Source of the DNA: Chloracidobacterium sp.
GTDB lineage: Bacteria > Acidobacteriota > Blastocatellia > Pyrinomonadales > Pyrinomonadaceae
Direction: 5' to 3'
Assembly: GCA_016716365.1 (NCBI GenBank)
Contig: JADJWM010000018.1
Location: 434,001-498,000 of the forward strand
DNA: 64,000 nucleotides
Shown here: in pieces, positions 54,687 through 64,000 of the stretch
Numbering within the stretch: the first letter of the stretch is position 1
Layout: each line of letters begins with the position of its first letter
Program-made: the position numbers and the translations under genes
The notes under the pieces: model-generated
Databases searched by the model: none
What the model was told of the DNA's origin: nothing
Seen by the model: only the letters and a program-made list of their open reading frames with translations

Positions 54687-57590
54687 ATGAGCATTAAAGA
54701 GATAAGCGTCCGCGGTGCCCGCCAGCACAACCTCAGAAACATCGACGTCGATATCCCCCGCGACAAGCTGACCGTCATCACCGGCCTTTCGGGATCGGGC
54801 AAATCCTCGCTTGCCTTTGACACGATCTATGCCGAGGGCCAGCGGCGTTATGTCGAGTCTCTTTCAGCATATGCCCGGCAGTTCCTCGACCAACTGGAAA
54901 AACCCGATGTGGATTCGATCGAGGGCCTCTCGCCGGCGATCTCGATAGAACAAAAAACGGTCTCGCGAAGCCCCCGTTCGACGGTCGGCACCGTCACGGA
55001 GATCTACGATTACTTCCGGCTTCTTTTCTCGTCCATCGGCCAGCCCCACTGCCCGCAGTGCGGGGAACCCATAACACGCCAATCGGTAGATCAGATCATT
55101 TCAGGCGTTACGGCATTGCCGGAAGGCGAGCGGGTAATGATTCTCGCCCCGATCGTCCGCGGCCGCAAGGGCGAGTTCAAGAAGGAGCTCGAAAAGCTGC
55201 ATAAGGAAGGTTTTATCCGGGCGAGGATCGACGGTGAGCTGAGGCAGCTGGATGAAGAGATCCGGCTCGACAAACGAAAGAACCACACGATCGAGGTTGT
55301 CATCGACCGTCTGCTGATAAGGGACGACGTGGAGGAGCGGGTCGGCGAGAGCGTCCGCACGGCCCTGAGGCTGACTAACGGGGCGGTCGTCGTTTCGGTG
55401 ATCGATGGCGACGAGAGGCTCTTTTCCGAGCGAATGGCGTGTGTCAACTGCGGCGTGAACATCGCCTCGCTTGAGCCGCGTTCATTCTCGTTCAACTCGG
55501 CATACGGTGCCTGCAAACGCTGTCAGGGGATCGGGACGGTGATGGAGATCGACGCCGCCAAGATCGCCCCCGATCAAAGCCTGCCCGCAGGCAAGATGCA
55601 GTTTCTCGGTGAAGCCGACAATACCGGTTCGAAGTTCCTGCAGGCCGCTCTGAACGCGATCATCGAGAAGTTCACGGGCGGCGATAAGCTCGAACCGCCG
55701 AAAGATACTCCCGCAAAGCCGCGAAGCAGTAAAGGCCGAAAAAAGGCGGGCGGAAGCGAGAGTCCCGAGGCCGATGCACTCCTTGCAAAACCGTTTCGCG
55801 AACTGCCGGCCGAGATCGTCGATGCATTCTTTAACGGGACCAAAAAACGGCTCACCTTTGTTCACGGCACTTACAAGTCCGAGCGGACGTGGCCGGGAGC
55901 ATTACGTGCGATGCGCGAGCGGATCGAGAATCCGCCATCGGCCAAGATAAAGGCGGCCCTCGAAGAGATGATCGCTCCGGTCAACTGCCCTGAATGCGGC
56001 GGCCGCCGGCTTCAGCCGGAGAGCCTGGCGGTAAAGGTCCATGGGCTTACGATCGCGGACTATGTTTCAATGCCGGTCTCGGAGCTTACCGCGGCAGTCG
56101 GGAAGATCAAGCTGAACGAACGTGAAGAAAAGATCGCCGGCTTGGTCCTGAGGGAGATCCGCGAACGAAGCCGCTTTCTTGATGTCGTCGGCCTCGGCTA
56201 TTTGTCCCTTGACCGGCCGTCGGCTACGTTATCGGGAGGGGAAGGGCAGCGCATCCGGCTGGCGACGCAGATCGGGTCGCAGCTCCGCGGCGTGCTTTAC
56301 GTGCTGGACGAGCCGAGCATCGGCCTGCATCCGCGTGACAATATGCGGCTGCTCGAGACGCTGAAGAACCTTCGCGATCTGGGCAACACGGTGTTGGTCG
56401 TCGAGCACGACGAGGAGACCATCGAGCATGCCGACCACGTGATCGACCTGGGCCCGCTAGCCGGCACGCACGGCGGCGAGGTGGTGACCGCGGGGCCGCC
56501 GAAGGCTATAGAAAAAGACCCAAGATCGCTGACGGGCCAATATCTTTCCGGCAAGCTGAAGATCGAGATCCCGGATGTCCGAAGGCTGCCGAACGGCCAG
56601 CGGCTAAAGGTGCGGGGTGCGCGGGCCAGAAACCTTCGGAACATCGACGTCGAATTCCCGATGGGGCTGTTCACCGTCGTGACCGGCGTTTCGGGCTCGG
56701 GCAAATCGACGTTGGTCGAGGAGATACTCTACCCGGCGCTTTACCGTCACGTTTACCGGTCGCCGCAGCAACCGCTGGAACATGACGGCATCGACGGCCT
56801 CGACCTCGTCGATAAGGTCATCGAGATCGACCAGTCGCCGATCGGGCGGACACCGCGATCGAACCCTGCCACTTACACGGGCCTTTTCACGCCGCTCCGT
56901 GATCTATACGCGATGCTGCCGGAATCGCGGGTGCGCGGCTATAAGGCCGGGCGTTTCTCATTTAACGTGAAGGGCGGGCGTTGCGAGGCTTGCGAGGGCG
57001 ACGGTCTGAAGCGGTTCGAAATGAACTTTCTCCCGGACGTTTATGTGACCTGCGACGTTTGCCGCGGGCATCGCTATAACCGCGAAACGCTGGCCGTAAA
57101 ATATAAGGGACTCTCGATCGCGGATATGCTCGACACGACGATAGAGGACGCCTTTCCGCTGCTCGAGAATATTCCGGCGATCAAGCAAAAGCTCGTGACG
57201 CTGCTCGATGTCGGCCTGGGCTATGTGAAGATCGGGCAGTCGTCGACCACCCTTTCGGGCGGCGAGGCCCAGCGGATCAAACTTGCAAAAGAGCTATCGA
57301 AACGTGCCACGGGCAAGACCATTTACATCCTGGACGAGCCGACGACGGGGCTGCACTTCGCTGACGTGCATAAACTGCTCGATGTGCTGCAGAAGCTAGT
57401 CGATACCGGCAACACCGTGATCGTGATCGAGCACAACCTGGACGTGATCAAATCGGCGGACTATATTATCGACCTCGGCCCCGAGGGCGGTTCCGGCGGC
57501 GGGCGCATCGTCGCCGCAGGCACTCCGGAAGAAGTGGCCCGCGTGCGAAAAAGCCATACGGGAAGGGCGTTGAAGGCGGTCTTAAACTGA
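54687..57590 (+). CDS. uvrA: UvrABC excinuclease subunit A
   Basis: 967 residues from ATG 54687. Two ABC ATPase halves: Walker [15 protein letters not shown] and [14 protein letters not shown], signatures [13 protein letters not shown] and [13 protein letters not shown], and zinc modules [13 protein letters not shown] ... CKRC and CEACEGDG ... CDVCRG. It detects bulky DNA damage and loads UvrB. uvrB and uvrC are not in the window. The stop is 7 bases from the convergent gene's stop. Confidence 0.97.
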   Translation: MSIKEISVRGARQHNLRNIDVDIPRDKLTVITGLSGSGKSSLAFDTIYAEGQRRYVESLSAYARQFLDQLEKPDVDSIEGLSPAISIEQKTVSRSPRSTVGTVTEIYDYFRLLFSSIGQPHCPQCGEPITRQSVDQIISGVTALPEGERVMILAPIVRGRKGEFKKELEKLHKEGFIRARIDGELRQLDEEIRLDKRKNHTIEVVIDRLLIRDDVEERVGESVRTALRLTNGAVVVSVIDGDERLFSERMACVNCGVNIASLEPRSFSFNSAYGACKRCQGIGTVMEIDAAKIAPDQSLPAGKMQFLGEADNTGSKFLQAALNAIIEKFTGGDKLEPPKDTPAKPRSSKGRKKAGGSESPEADALLAKPFRELPAEIVDAFFNGTKKRLTFVHGTYKSERTWPGALRAMRERIENPPSAKIKAALEEMIAPVNCPECGGRRLQPESLAVKVHGLTIADYVSMPVSELTAAVGKIKLNEREEKIAGLVLREIRERSRFLDVVGLGYLSLDRPSATLSGGEGQRIRLATQIGSQLRGVLYVLDEPSIGLHPRDNMRLLETLKNLRDLGNTVLVVEHDEETIEHADHVIDLGPLAGTHGGEVVTAGPPKAIEKDPRSLTGQYLSGKLKIEIPDVRRLPNGQRLKVRGARARNLRNIDVEFPMGLFTVVTGVSGSGKSTLVEEILYPALYRHVYRSPQQPLEHDGIDGLDLVDKVIEIDQSPIGRTPRSNPATYTGLFTPLRDLYAMLPESRVRGYKAGRFSFNVKGGRCEACEGDGLKRFEMNFLPDVYVTCDVCRGHRYNRETLAVKYKGLSIADMLDTTIEDAFPLLENIPAIKQKLVTLLDVGLGYVKIGQSSTTLSGGEAQRIKLAKELSKRATGKTIYILDEPTTGLHFADVHKLLDVLQKLVDTGNTVIVIEHNLDVIKSADYIIDLGPEGGSGGGRIVAAGTPEEVARVRKSHTGRALKAVLN

Positions 57591-57597
57591 ACCGCCG

Positions 57598-59328
57598 TTA
57601 CGGATAAGATTCGAGCAAATTGAGAGCAAGTTGGGCACGAGTTTCGCGTCGCGAAAATGCCCGGATCATTGCGACCGTTCGGTCGAAATCCTTTTGAGCC
57701 AGGCCGCGCACGAACGAGTAGTCCATTCCCATAAGCACGTTTCCGCCATTGATCATAACTATCTCACCCATTCGCACCGCGTGGCTGGATTGGAAACCGT
57801 TGACGACGACCGAGGCTTCCGAAAGTTCGTTTATCTGCTGGATCAGCCCTTCGGAAATATTGAATGCCTCGATCGGTTCGATGCGGACATAGGCATTGAC
57901 CAATCGCAACATATGCTGAAGCTGCAGGCTGTTCTCAGGTCGGTCGGGAAGTCCGGCACGCGCCTTTTGCAGGATCCTTATCGAAAGCGGCTGGTTCTCT
58001 TTCTGGTCGCGTGAGAATGCACCGTCGGCAAGCGAGATCAGTGCGTTGAAGCGTGCATGGTCGGGGAATTCGTCGATGAGCGACTCGGCTTCCTGAAACT
58101 TGCCCTGGTTGATCAGATAATGGACGTACTGATAATCGAGCGCTTCCTGGGCCGACGAAAGTGCGGCATCGGCAAAGTGCTCGCCGATGATCTGCCGGGC
58201 CCGGGCCATATCGCCGCCCTGGACAAATCTGTTCGCCACCGACTGATACACCGTTCGGCGCGATTCCGCATCGAGCTTTGCCGCCTCTGCCATCGCCTGA
58301 TCTACCGGCGTGTCTGTCGACGAAAGCCGCCGGATCAGGTCGGCCTGTCCTGAACGGAATGGTGCGTAAGGCGCCCGCTGTGCTGCTTCCCTAAGCCGGG
58401 CGACCGTTTCGGGCCGGAACTTCTCGGCTATCGGGATCAACTGCTGCGCGTATTGGAAAGAATTCGTACTCCGCAAGTCGGTCACAATGGACAATAGTTT
58501 GTCGAAGAGTGCCCGAATATCCGTCACCGCAAAATTGAACGACTTGTCGGTCGCCGGCCGCTGACGAACAGAATCGTTAAGGACTTGAAAGGCCGCCTGA
58601 AATGCGTTGTGGTCGGGCTGATTGCCGACCGTGTAGTTTTTCTGGATCAATTGCCCGATAGCTTCGCGGCCAAGCGATGCCGCCGATTCCGCGTCTTTTT
58701 CGTGGAGTTTGCGGAGGAGGTTCACCACCTCGGGCCCGACGCCGCGCTTCAGAGCTGCCTTAAGAAATTCGATCGCCTTTTCAGGATTTTGATCGGCAGC
58801 CGCACGGATCAGCCGCTGCTCAAGATTCAGCTCGTTCTGGATCAAATAAATGTCGTTGTTTCCCACATTTCGGATCCGCTGGTCGGCCGCGGGCCTGGCG
58901 GCAAGCGCTCTTTCGACATCAGGGGTCCGGGTCCGGTAAAACGCCTTCAGGGCAAGGTCAGCATCTTTCTGAGCGATCAGGTCGAGCACCTGTTGCCTCG
59001 GCATCTGCCCCTGTGCGTAGGCGAACTGCGGATTGCGCCTCTTTTCGGATTCGGCGAGGCTGACCGCCGCGATCAGTTCGTTGGCGGCCTCGTTAAATAG
59101 CTCGCGGGCCTTTTCCTGGTCGATGCCCCAAAGCCGGATCCCGGTGCGGGCCAGCACAATCGAACGATTCTCGGGTAGCCGCAGTTCGCGAGTTTCACCG
59201 ATGATCGCTTCGGCAAGGACCGTTTTTTGACGGAGCCTTTCCTTCGCGGCCTCGTCGTCGGCCTGGGCGAGGACCAGGGATGCCTGTGAAAGTGAGAGGA
59301 TCAGGAACGCGAAACGAAGCTTTGTCAT
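57598..59328 (-). CDS. Exported helical-repeat protein, hypothetical
   Basis: 576 residues from ATG 59328 (GGAGAA upstream). Signal peptide (FAFLILSLSQASLVLAQ), then long runs of amphipathic helices such as RTGIRLWGIDQEKARELFNEAAN and IKEFLKA-like segments, with TPR/HEAT-like spacing but no exact TPR consensus. A VLDLIAQKDADLALKAF motif suggests a repeat scaffold. No family is recognised. It resembles the next large gene in style, but they share no obvious sequence. Confidence 0.75.
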   Translation of the reverse strand: MTKLRFAFLILSLSQASLVLAQADDEAAKERLRQKTVLAEAIIGETRELRLPENRSIVLARTGIRLWGIDQEKARELFNEAANELIAAVSLAESEKRRNPQFAYAQGQMPRQQVLDLIAQKDADLALKAFYRTRTPDVERALAARPAADQRIRNVGNNDIYLIQNELNLEQRLIRAAADQNPEKAIEFLKAALKRGVGPEVVNLLRKLHEKDAESAASLGREAIGQLIQKNYTVGNQPDHNAFQAAFQVLNDSVRQRPATDKSFNFAVTDIRALFDKLLSIVTDLRSTNSFQYAQQLIPIAEKFRPETVARLREAAQRAPYAPFRSGQADLIRRLSSTDTPVDQAMAEAAKLDAESRRTVYQSVANRFVQGGDMARARQIIGEHFADAALSSAQEALDYQYVHYLINQGKFQEAESLIDEFPDHARFNALISLADGAFSRDQKENQPLSIRILQKARAGLPDRPENSLQLQHMLRLVNAYVRIEPIEAFNISEGLIQQINELSEASVVVNGFQSSHAVRMGEIVMINGGNVLMGMDYSFVRGLAQKDFDRTVAMIRAFSRRETRAQLALNLLESYP

Positions 59329-59592
59329 CGAAGTTCTCCGCAAGTTGTAGATCTTAATATTCTGAGAACGCGCAAGCGTCCAAAAGGTTGCACCGACAGC
59401 GCGAAAGATTTTCGCACGTAAGTTGCAATATCTTTAAGCGATTATTGGTTCGAACGTCGCTTAGACGGACAACTGGGAGTTCAATATATTGCAGGTCGGG
59501 CCAGCTGGCCTTATTGCCGAACTTTCAAGCGCACGAATCGCAACGCGCGGTCGCGGTCGGCGATTCGATCTGGTCCTGCGGCGTTGCGAGGC

Positions 59593-61908
59593 CTACTTGA
59601 ACCAGTATGGCGTTCGCCGGGTCCAGACGGAATTTGCGTAACGGCGATGGAGCAGGTCAAAGGCCCGCTTTGAGTTGGCCCCGGTGTCGTCGTCCGTGCA
59701 TCCGTAACGGGTCGATCGCACGGCGAGGTGGAGTATCTCCGGCGTTTGCCGATGTCTCGGATTGGCGGCAGCGAAATCGAGGGCCCGCCGGGTAAGCATG
59801 GTGGCGGATTCACCCAAAGCCTTAAGCTGGGCCTTTTCGCGTTCGGCTGCTGCTGTCTGTTCGGCGGACAGGAACGACGGGAAATTGATGCCGGACTTCG
59901 CGGCGTGATCCTCGACGCACCACCAATTGCCCCGAATGCTGTCGATGACCGTCGGCTCGGAATCCTCGCGTCCGTAACCGGTCTCGACATACGGCTGAAC
60001 GACCGGATTGCGGAGGATCGCTGTCAGTGCCGCAGCCTCGCGGTTCGCGGTCCCCGAGGCCGCGAAGTACCTTGAGAACTCGGGCATATCCTGCTTAATT
60101 AGGCCGCGAACGACCGGAGCCATCTCCCGCTCGACAGCCGCGTTCTTGAGGACGAATGCCCGTGTCCATGCAGCTATCGCGACCATCCTTTTGAGATGGG
60201 CGGGGAGCGAAGGCGAAACCGCGGCCTGTTTCAGAACGGACAGCGGCACCTTTTCGTTGAGAAAAAGGGCGCCGTCGGCGTCGAACATTACGCGGGATTT
60301 CCACGGGGCCAGGTCGCCCTCGGGTTCGGCAGGCTCCTCACTTTCGTACGAGTCCCACGTGAACATCGCCGGTTTTCGCTGAGCATAGCGGAGATATTCA
60401 TTCAGATCGGACGAGAATACGGCCCGCTGGGCGAGAAATGAATTCTGGGTCGAGAGCGGGAGCCTCGCGATGTCGCCGAGCTCATCGAACTTCGTTTTAG
60501 CAGGGCCGATCTTACCGGAATCGAGCAGTAGGCGGATCTGATGAAACCGTACTGTGTGATACGCACGACTGTCCGCTGCGATCTTATCCGCTTCGGCGAG
60601 CAGTTCCGCGGTGGCTGGGGCGGATGCTTCCGCCTTTGCGATCGCGGCCACGAACCAGTGGAGCGAGCTGGTCTCTTTCCATTTATTGTAGGAATGATCG
60701 AAGCCGTCGGTCGAGTGATAGGTCAGGAGCCAATCGCTCAGCGGATCGGTCCTGAATTCGGCCGGCACGTCCTGAAGTTTCTGAACATAGTTGTAATTGT
60801 ATTCGCGTCCCGCGACTTCGGCTTCCTTTTGCTCGCGCTTCCAGCCGACCTCTTCGGCCATGCCGCGGGCACGGTCGAGAAGCATCGCAAGGTCGACAAA
60901 GTCATTATAAAAATTGGGATTGTCCGATCCCGAGCTGAGGCTCCGGCTGAGTTCCAGACGGCGTTCTTGTGGGGTCGCCCGGAATTTTGCGAGTCCCGTC
61001 ATCCGAGCGGCGGATGCGTGGAATTCGGACATCGACGGATCTGCGATGATCGCCGCGAACGAATCGACGGCCTTTTGGAGCAGCCGGCGGCGGTTCTCGT
61101 CGGCCGCAGGGTCGGAGTCGGGCTCTCGGTCTTCGCCAATAAGGCTTGATTCCCGAATGTATGTGCGTGCCGCGACGAAGCGGGCCGTGTTTTTCCACGG
61201 CGACGAAGCATCGGCCGCGATCTTTTCAAAAGCGGCACGCGCCTCAGCGTTCTTTTCGCGATAGAGCAGGGCCGCCGCGATCTGATAAGCACGGTCGTGA
61301 CGAAGCCACGCCGGACCGTCATTGAATTCTGCGGGCAGCGGGGAATCGCCCCCGCAGTTGGCAAAGACCGCGTCCTGGCCCTTTAGCCATTCCTTGGTAT
61401 GGTCGCCGAGTCCGTGGGCCGAGATCCGCGATTCAAGGGTCTTGGCGGCATTCCTGAACGAGTCCGGAAGGCAGTTTATGTACGAGACGTAACCGCTTCG
61501 ACGGTCTTTGTCGAACTCGACCTTTTCGCCGGTGACCTTCGCCCGTGCCTGTCGCCAAATGTCCTCGGCCGGCTGCTGCGGGGTGTCCAGATCGACAAGC
61601 TTCTTCGGGTCCTCGGGGCCGGCGAGGTAAAAGATCTTGTTCTGCATCGCGTTTTTCGCCTGGACCTTTTCTGCCGCCGTCAGCGAAAGCCCGTTCAGTT
61701 CCCGGTAAAAAAGGATCAGCGACATCGGGCGGAACGAGTTTGGCACGATTCCCGTCTCGCCGTTCAGGTAACGGTCAAGCGGCAGTTCGGGATGGCGTTT
61801 CAAGCTGAAGACGACATCCATGATGAACGGGCCGCAGGCGAGCGCCGGGGTCATTTCTGCGAAAAGGAAAGTTGCTAAGAGGATCAGAGCGGAGGCTTTA
61901 GTTTTCAT
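59593..61908 (-). CDS. Large exported helical protein, hypothetical
   Basis: 771 residues with a signal peptide ending near LACGPF. The mature part is helical: the N half has ADASSPWKNTARFVAARTYIRESSLIGED, the middle has EVAGREYNYNYVQKLQDVP, and the C half has LSLP-like LTRRALDFAAANPRHRQTPEILHLAVRSTRYGCTDD. Repeated short helices suggest a TPR-like solenoid. No enzyme motif is visible. Its start overlaps the end of the DUF3142 gene by 11 bases, so they form one operon. Confidence 0.78.
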   Translation of the reverse strand: MKTKASALILLATFLFAEMTPALACGPFIMDVVFSLKRHPELPLDRYLNGETGIVPNSFRPMSLILFYRELNGLSLTAAEKVQAKNAMQNKIFYLAGPEDPKKLVDLDTPQQPAEDIWRQARAKVTGEKVEFDKDRRSGYVSYINCLPDSFRNAAKTLESRISAHGLGDHTKEWLKGQDAVFANCGGDSPLPAEFNDGPAWLRHDRAYQIAAALLYREKNAEARAAFEKIAADASSPWKNTARFVAARTYIRESSLIGEDREPDSDPAADENRRRLLQKAVDSFAAIIADPSMSEFHASAARMTGLAKFRATPQERRLELSRSLSSGSDNPNFYNDFVDLAMLLDRARGMAEEVGWKREQKEAEVAGREYNYNYVQKLQDVPAEFRTDPLSDWLLTYHSTDGFDHSYNKWKETSSLHWFVAAIAKAEASAPATAELLAEADKIAADSRAYHTVRFHQIRLLLDSGKIGPAKTKFDELGDIARLPLSTQNSFLAQRAVFSSDLNEYLRYAQRKPAMFTWDSYESEEPAEPEGDLAPWKSRVMFDADGALFLNEKVPLSVLKQAAVSPSLPAHLKRMVAIAAWTRAFVLKNAAVEREMAPVVRGLIKQDMPEFSRYFAASGTANREAAALTAILRNPVVQPYVETGYGREDSEPTVIDSIRGNWWCVEDHAAKSGINFPSFLSAEQTAAAEREKAQLKALGESATMLTRRALDFAAANPRHRQTPEILHLAVRSTRYGCTDDDTGANSKRAFDLLHRRYANSVWTRRTPYWFK

Positions 61909-62656
61909 GGATCTTTTCTATCATCGCCAGGTCGTCTGCAGTCCATGCCGCGTCCTTGAATAGGTAGATGCGGCGGCCGCGTTTCAAACCGGGCAGCGGC
62001 GGCTCGTTGACCGAGAGCCCGTAGCTGTTCCGGCAAAGGGGTTCGTTCCAATCCGTGCCGCCATTCAAGTCACGAAGGATCTCATTTCGCTGCGGGCCTA
62101 TGTCAAAAAGCATCGGAACGGCATCGTCGATCGGCAGGCCGGCCATCCATCGGTCGCCCGAACACCACGACGCAAGGGCCGTGATCGTCAATGGAAGATC
62201 GGGACCGATGCGAGATCGCGCATCGATGAGAAGCGTTCGATAAAACTCGCGTTCGGATGCGACGGCATCGAAATCAACCTGGATCGCACGTACCTCTGGT
62301 AATTTTACACTCTCCTGCAAGTGCCCGATGACCGCTTCTCGCTGGGCGGCGCTGAGGGAGGGCCTCTCTTCGGACCTGCGCGACGACTCGATACGGGTCA
62401 CGGCTATCACGTAGGAACCGGGGCTGATGGCGAGGGGCTGCCTTCGCGGAATGACTTCCACCGAATCGTTCTTAAGGATCAGGGTTTGGGCGAGGAATGC
62501 GACGGCGTGGCGGCCCGGATCGAGAAATCGAAGGTCTTCGGGCCTTTCCCAGGCCCATATCACCGTCGCGGGGACGGGTCGCTCGCCGTTCGGCGCAAAA
62601 CAGGAAAGAGCCAGGATGACCGAAACCAATGCGGCCGATCCGATCAGGGCTCTCAT
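61898..62656 (-). CDS. DUF3142-type lipoprotein
   Basis: 252 residues. Signal peptide followed by LSC lipobox (about C19), then VIWAWERPEDLRFLDPGRHAVAFLAQT, a strand-rich region and LPLTITALASWCSGDRW. This order is that of DUF3142, a TIM-barrel-like family with no known activity. It overlaps pdxJ by ATGA and the 771-residue gene by 11 bases, so it is translationally coupled on both sides. Confidence 0.75.
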   Translation of the reverse strand: MRALIGSAALVSVILALSCFAPNGERPVPATVIWAWERPEDLRFLDPGRHAVAFLAQTLILKNDSVEVIPRRQPLAISPGSYVIAVTRIESSRRSEERPSLSAAQREAVIGHLQESVKLPEVRAIQVDFDAVASEREFYRTLLIDARSRIGPDLPLTITALASWCSGDRWMAGLPIDDAVPMLFDIGPQRNEILRDLNGGTDWNEPLCRNSYGLSVNEPPLPGLKRGRRIYLFKDAAWTADDLAMIEKIHEN

Positions 62657-63402
62657 ACGCCCCTGATAGCGTCGATCATCTCTCGGACAGACTGGCTGAG
62701 GCCGACAAATACCGCTCGGGAAATGATACTGTGCCCGATGTTGAATTCACTTATTTCAGGAATGGCCGCCAACGCCCGCACGTTCCTGTATGTCAGGCCG
62801 TGACCGGCGGCAACGATCAAACCCAGGTCGATCGCGTGCGTGGCCGCGGCGGCGATCCTTGCGACCTCAGCAGCGGCTTTACGGGCTCCTTCCCCGTGGG
62901 CGGCCCGCGAACTCAGTGTAAGCTCGGCATATTCGGCCGTGCAAAGCTCTACCTGCTGGGCACCGGCGGCGTGGGCGGCGGTGATCTGTTCGAGCGACGG
63001 GTCAATGAAAATGCTCACGAAGATGTCCGCCGATTTAAGCTTTCCAGCCGCTTCCTGGACGGCCGCGAAATTTGTGACCACGTCCAGGCCGCCCTCGGTC
63101 GTGATCTCGTTTGGCTTTTCGGGAACCAGAGAGACGGCGTCGGGTCGGGTTTCTTCGGCGATCGCGATCATCTCGTCGGTCGCGGCCATCTCAACGTTCA
63201 AATATGTGGTCACCACGTCGCGGAGCAGTTCGATGTCGCGGTCCTGGATGTGCCTCCGGTCCCCGCGCAGGTGGACCGTGATGCCGTTCGCGCCGGCCTG
63301 CTCGCACATAACTGCTGCGGTCACGATGCTCGGCTCGATGGTCTTTCGGGCCTCACGGATCGTGGCGACGTGGTCAATGTTTACATTCAGCTTCGCGGTC
63401 AT
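62653..63402 (-). CDS. pdxJ: Pyridoxine 5'-phosphate synthase
   Basis: 249 residues. LNVNIDHVATIREARK, GITVHLRGDRRHIQD, LNVEMAATDEM and VAAGHGLTYRNV are all conserved PdxJ sites. It joins 1-deoxyxylulose 5-phosphate and 3-amino-2-oxopropyl phosphate in vitamin B6 synthesis. The stop overlaps the next gene's start. Confidence 0.96.
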   Translation of the reverse strand: MTAKLNVNIDHVATIREARKTIEPSIVTAAVMCEQAGANGITVHLRGDRRHIQDRDIELLRDVVTTYLNVEMAATDEMIAIAEETRPDAVSLVPEKPNEITTEGGLDVVTNFAAVQEAAGKLKSADIFVSIFIDPSLEQITAAHAAGAQQVELCTAEYAELTLSSRAAHGEGARKAAAEVARIAAAATHAIDLGLIVAAGHGLTYRNVRALAAIPEISEFNIGHSIISRAVFVGLSQSVREMIDAIRGV

Positions 63403-63470
63403 AGCGGAATTTTAGCCACGAATTACACGAATGTCACGAATGAAGAATCGGGTTCGGCCCTTTGGAAAGA

Positions 63471-64000
63471 TCAGTTTTGATCTTGTCTCAGCTCGTACTT
63501 CCCCTGACGGGCGTTCCGTCGTATCTGGCGGACCTCGTCGAACATGCGGATGCTGTCGCGTATGACATTGACCTTGCTGCGGTCGTCGTTATTCCAGCGG
63601 ACCGGCACCTCCAGAAGCCTTAGGCCATGAAGCCGGGCGACGTAAAGAAACTCTACATCGAAACCGAACCGGTCGATCTGCATCAAGGGAAGCAGCGGTG
63701 CGAAATTGTCCATATTGAATGCCTTGAACCCGCATTGCGTGTCCCAGAAGGGCATTCCGGTCATAAGCCGCACGACAAGATTGAAGACCTTTCCGCCCTG
63801 CTCTCGACGCCACGGCTGGTGGGTGCCGATCAGGCTGCGGTCGAGAGCCCGTGAGCCGAACGTTACATCATATTCGCCATCGCGGATCGGTTCGATGAGC
63901 TTGTTCATCTCCGCGATCGGCGTCGACAGGTCGGCGTCGCTGAACAGCGCGATCTTTCCCGCGGCCGCTTCGAGGCCGGTACGAACGGCAAAGCCTTTGC
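63471..64000 (-). CDS. GT2-family glycosyltransferase (dolichyl-phosphate-mannose-synthase-like), 5' end outside window
   Basis: The minus-strand frame is open from the window edge: KGFAVRTGLEAA, then FSDADLSTPIAEMNKLIEPI (the D-x-D metal site of GT-A fold enzymes), FGSRALDRSLIG, DTQCGFKAFNMD and FDVEFLYVARL. Only the C-terminal two thirds are seen. It should move a sugar from NDP- or to a polyprenyl phosphate carrier at the inner membrane. pdxJ follows 68 bases downstream. Confidence 0.9.
   Translation of the reverse strand, partial: KGFAVRTGLEAAAGKIALFSDADLSTPIAEMNKLIEPIRDGEYDVTFGSRALDRSLIGTHQPWRREQGGKVFNLVVRLMTGMPFWDTQCGFKAFNMDNFAPLLPLMQIDRFGFDVEFLYVARLHGLRLLEVPVRWNNDDRSKVNVIRDSIRMFDEVRQIRRNARQGKYELRQDQN

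Overview
The window is a chromosomal stretch from a Gram-negative, aerobic-looking bacterium of fairly high GC. My best placement is Acidobacteriota, class Blastocatellia (Pyrinomonadaceae-like). The reasons are the TonB receptor with an N-terminal carboxypeptidase-regulatory domain, large secreted helical-repeat proteins of no named family, a small microcompartment locus of the planctomycete/verrucomicrobial kind, a long radical SAM protein resembling tetraether/membrane-spanning lipid synthases, and intergenic DNA full of palindromic and heptanucleotide repeats. This placement is inference from gene content, not from a marker tree.

Layout. 1-8.9 kb: end of an MscS channel, queD, a TonB-dependent receptor, a GNAT acetyltransferase, an M16 protease and a sarcosine/N-methyltryptophan oxidase-like flavoprotein. 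8.9-11.75 kb: a repeat-rich island next to tRNA-Pro, with two paralogous lipoproteins between remnants that look like broken RHS/toxin DNA, flanked by identical 176-bp direct repeats. 11.75-14.9 kb: tRNA-Pro, yqaA, pcm, surE (frameshifted), rpsU and a hypothetical gene. 15-20 kb: an AT-richer two-gene module, a SIR2-like/STAND NTPase plus a partner with a HEPN-like R-x4-H motif and a tail resembling CCA-adding enzymes; this is the best candidate for an undescribed (probably anti-phage) system. 20-21.85 kb: an insertion hot spot in which the 3' end of the neighbouring radical SAM gene, usually with its terminator, recurs several times. 21.85-29.6 kb: the radical SAM gene, a phosphohexomutase, ftsB and a ruvA-CPBP-secreted protein-ruvB operon.

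29.8-33.1 kb: a microcompartment operon (class II aldolase, one BMC-H shell protein, three BMC-P vertex proteins, a DoxX membrane protein and a small Cys-tailed protein). 33.1-38.3 kb: dnaX followed by two TPM-domain proteins, a nucleotidyltransferase-like protein and LemA. 38.3-39.75 kb: a gene-poor gap. 39.75-44.6 kb: an RRM protein, infA, two tRNA-Ser genes, aqpZ, a DUF3829 lipoprotein, tadA and DUF2270. 44.6-57.6 kb: esterase, four-helix-bundle protein, inositol monophosphatase, accD, DinB-like protein, acyl-CoA ligase and KAS III, folC (frameshifted), gpmA, yeiH, uvrA. 57.6-64 kb: large secreted helical proteins, a DUF3142 lipoprotein, pdxJ and a truncated GT2 glycosyltransferase.

Most genes are housekeeping in short operons. 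The accessory content is concentrated at 8.9-11.7 kb, 15-21.8 kb and 30.2-33.1 kb. surE and folC each carry one single-base frameshift; because folC is normally essential, sequencing or assembly error is as likely as real decay.
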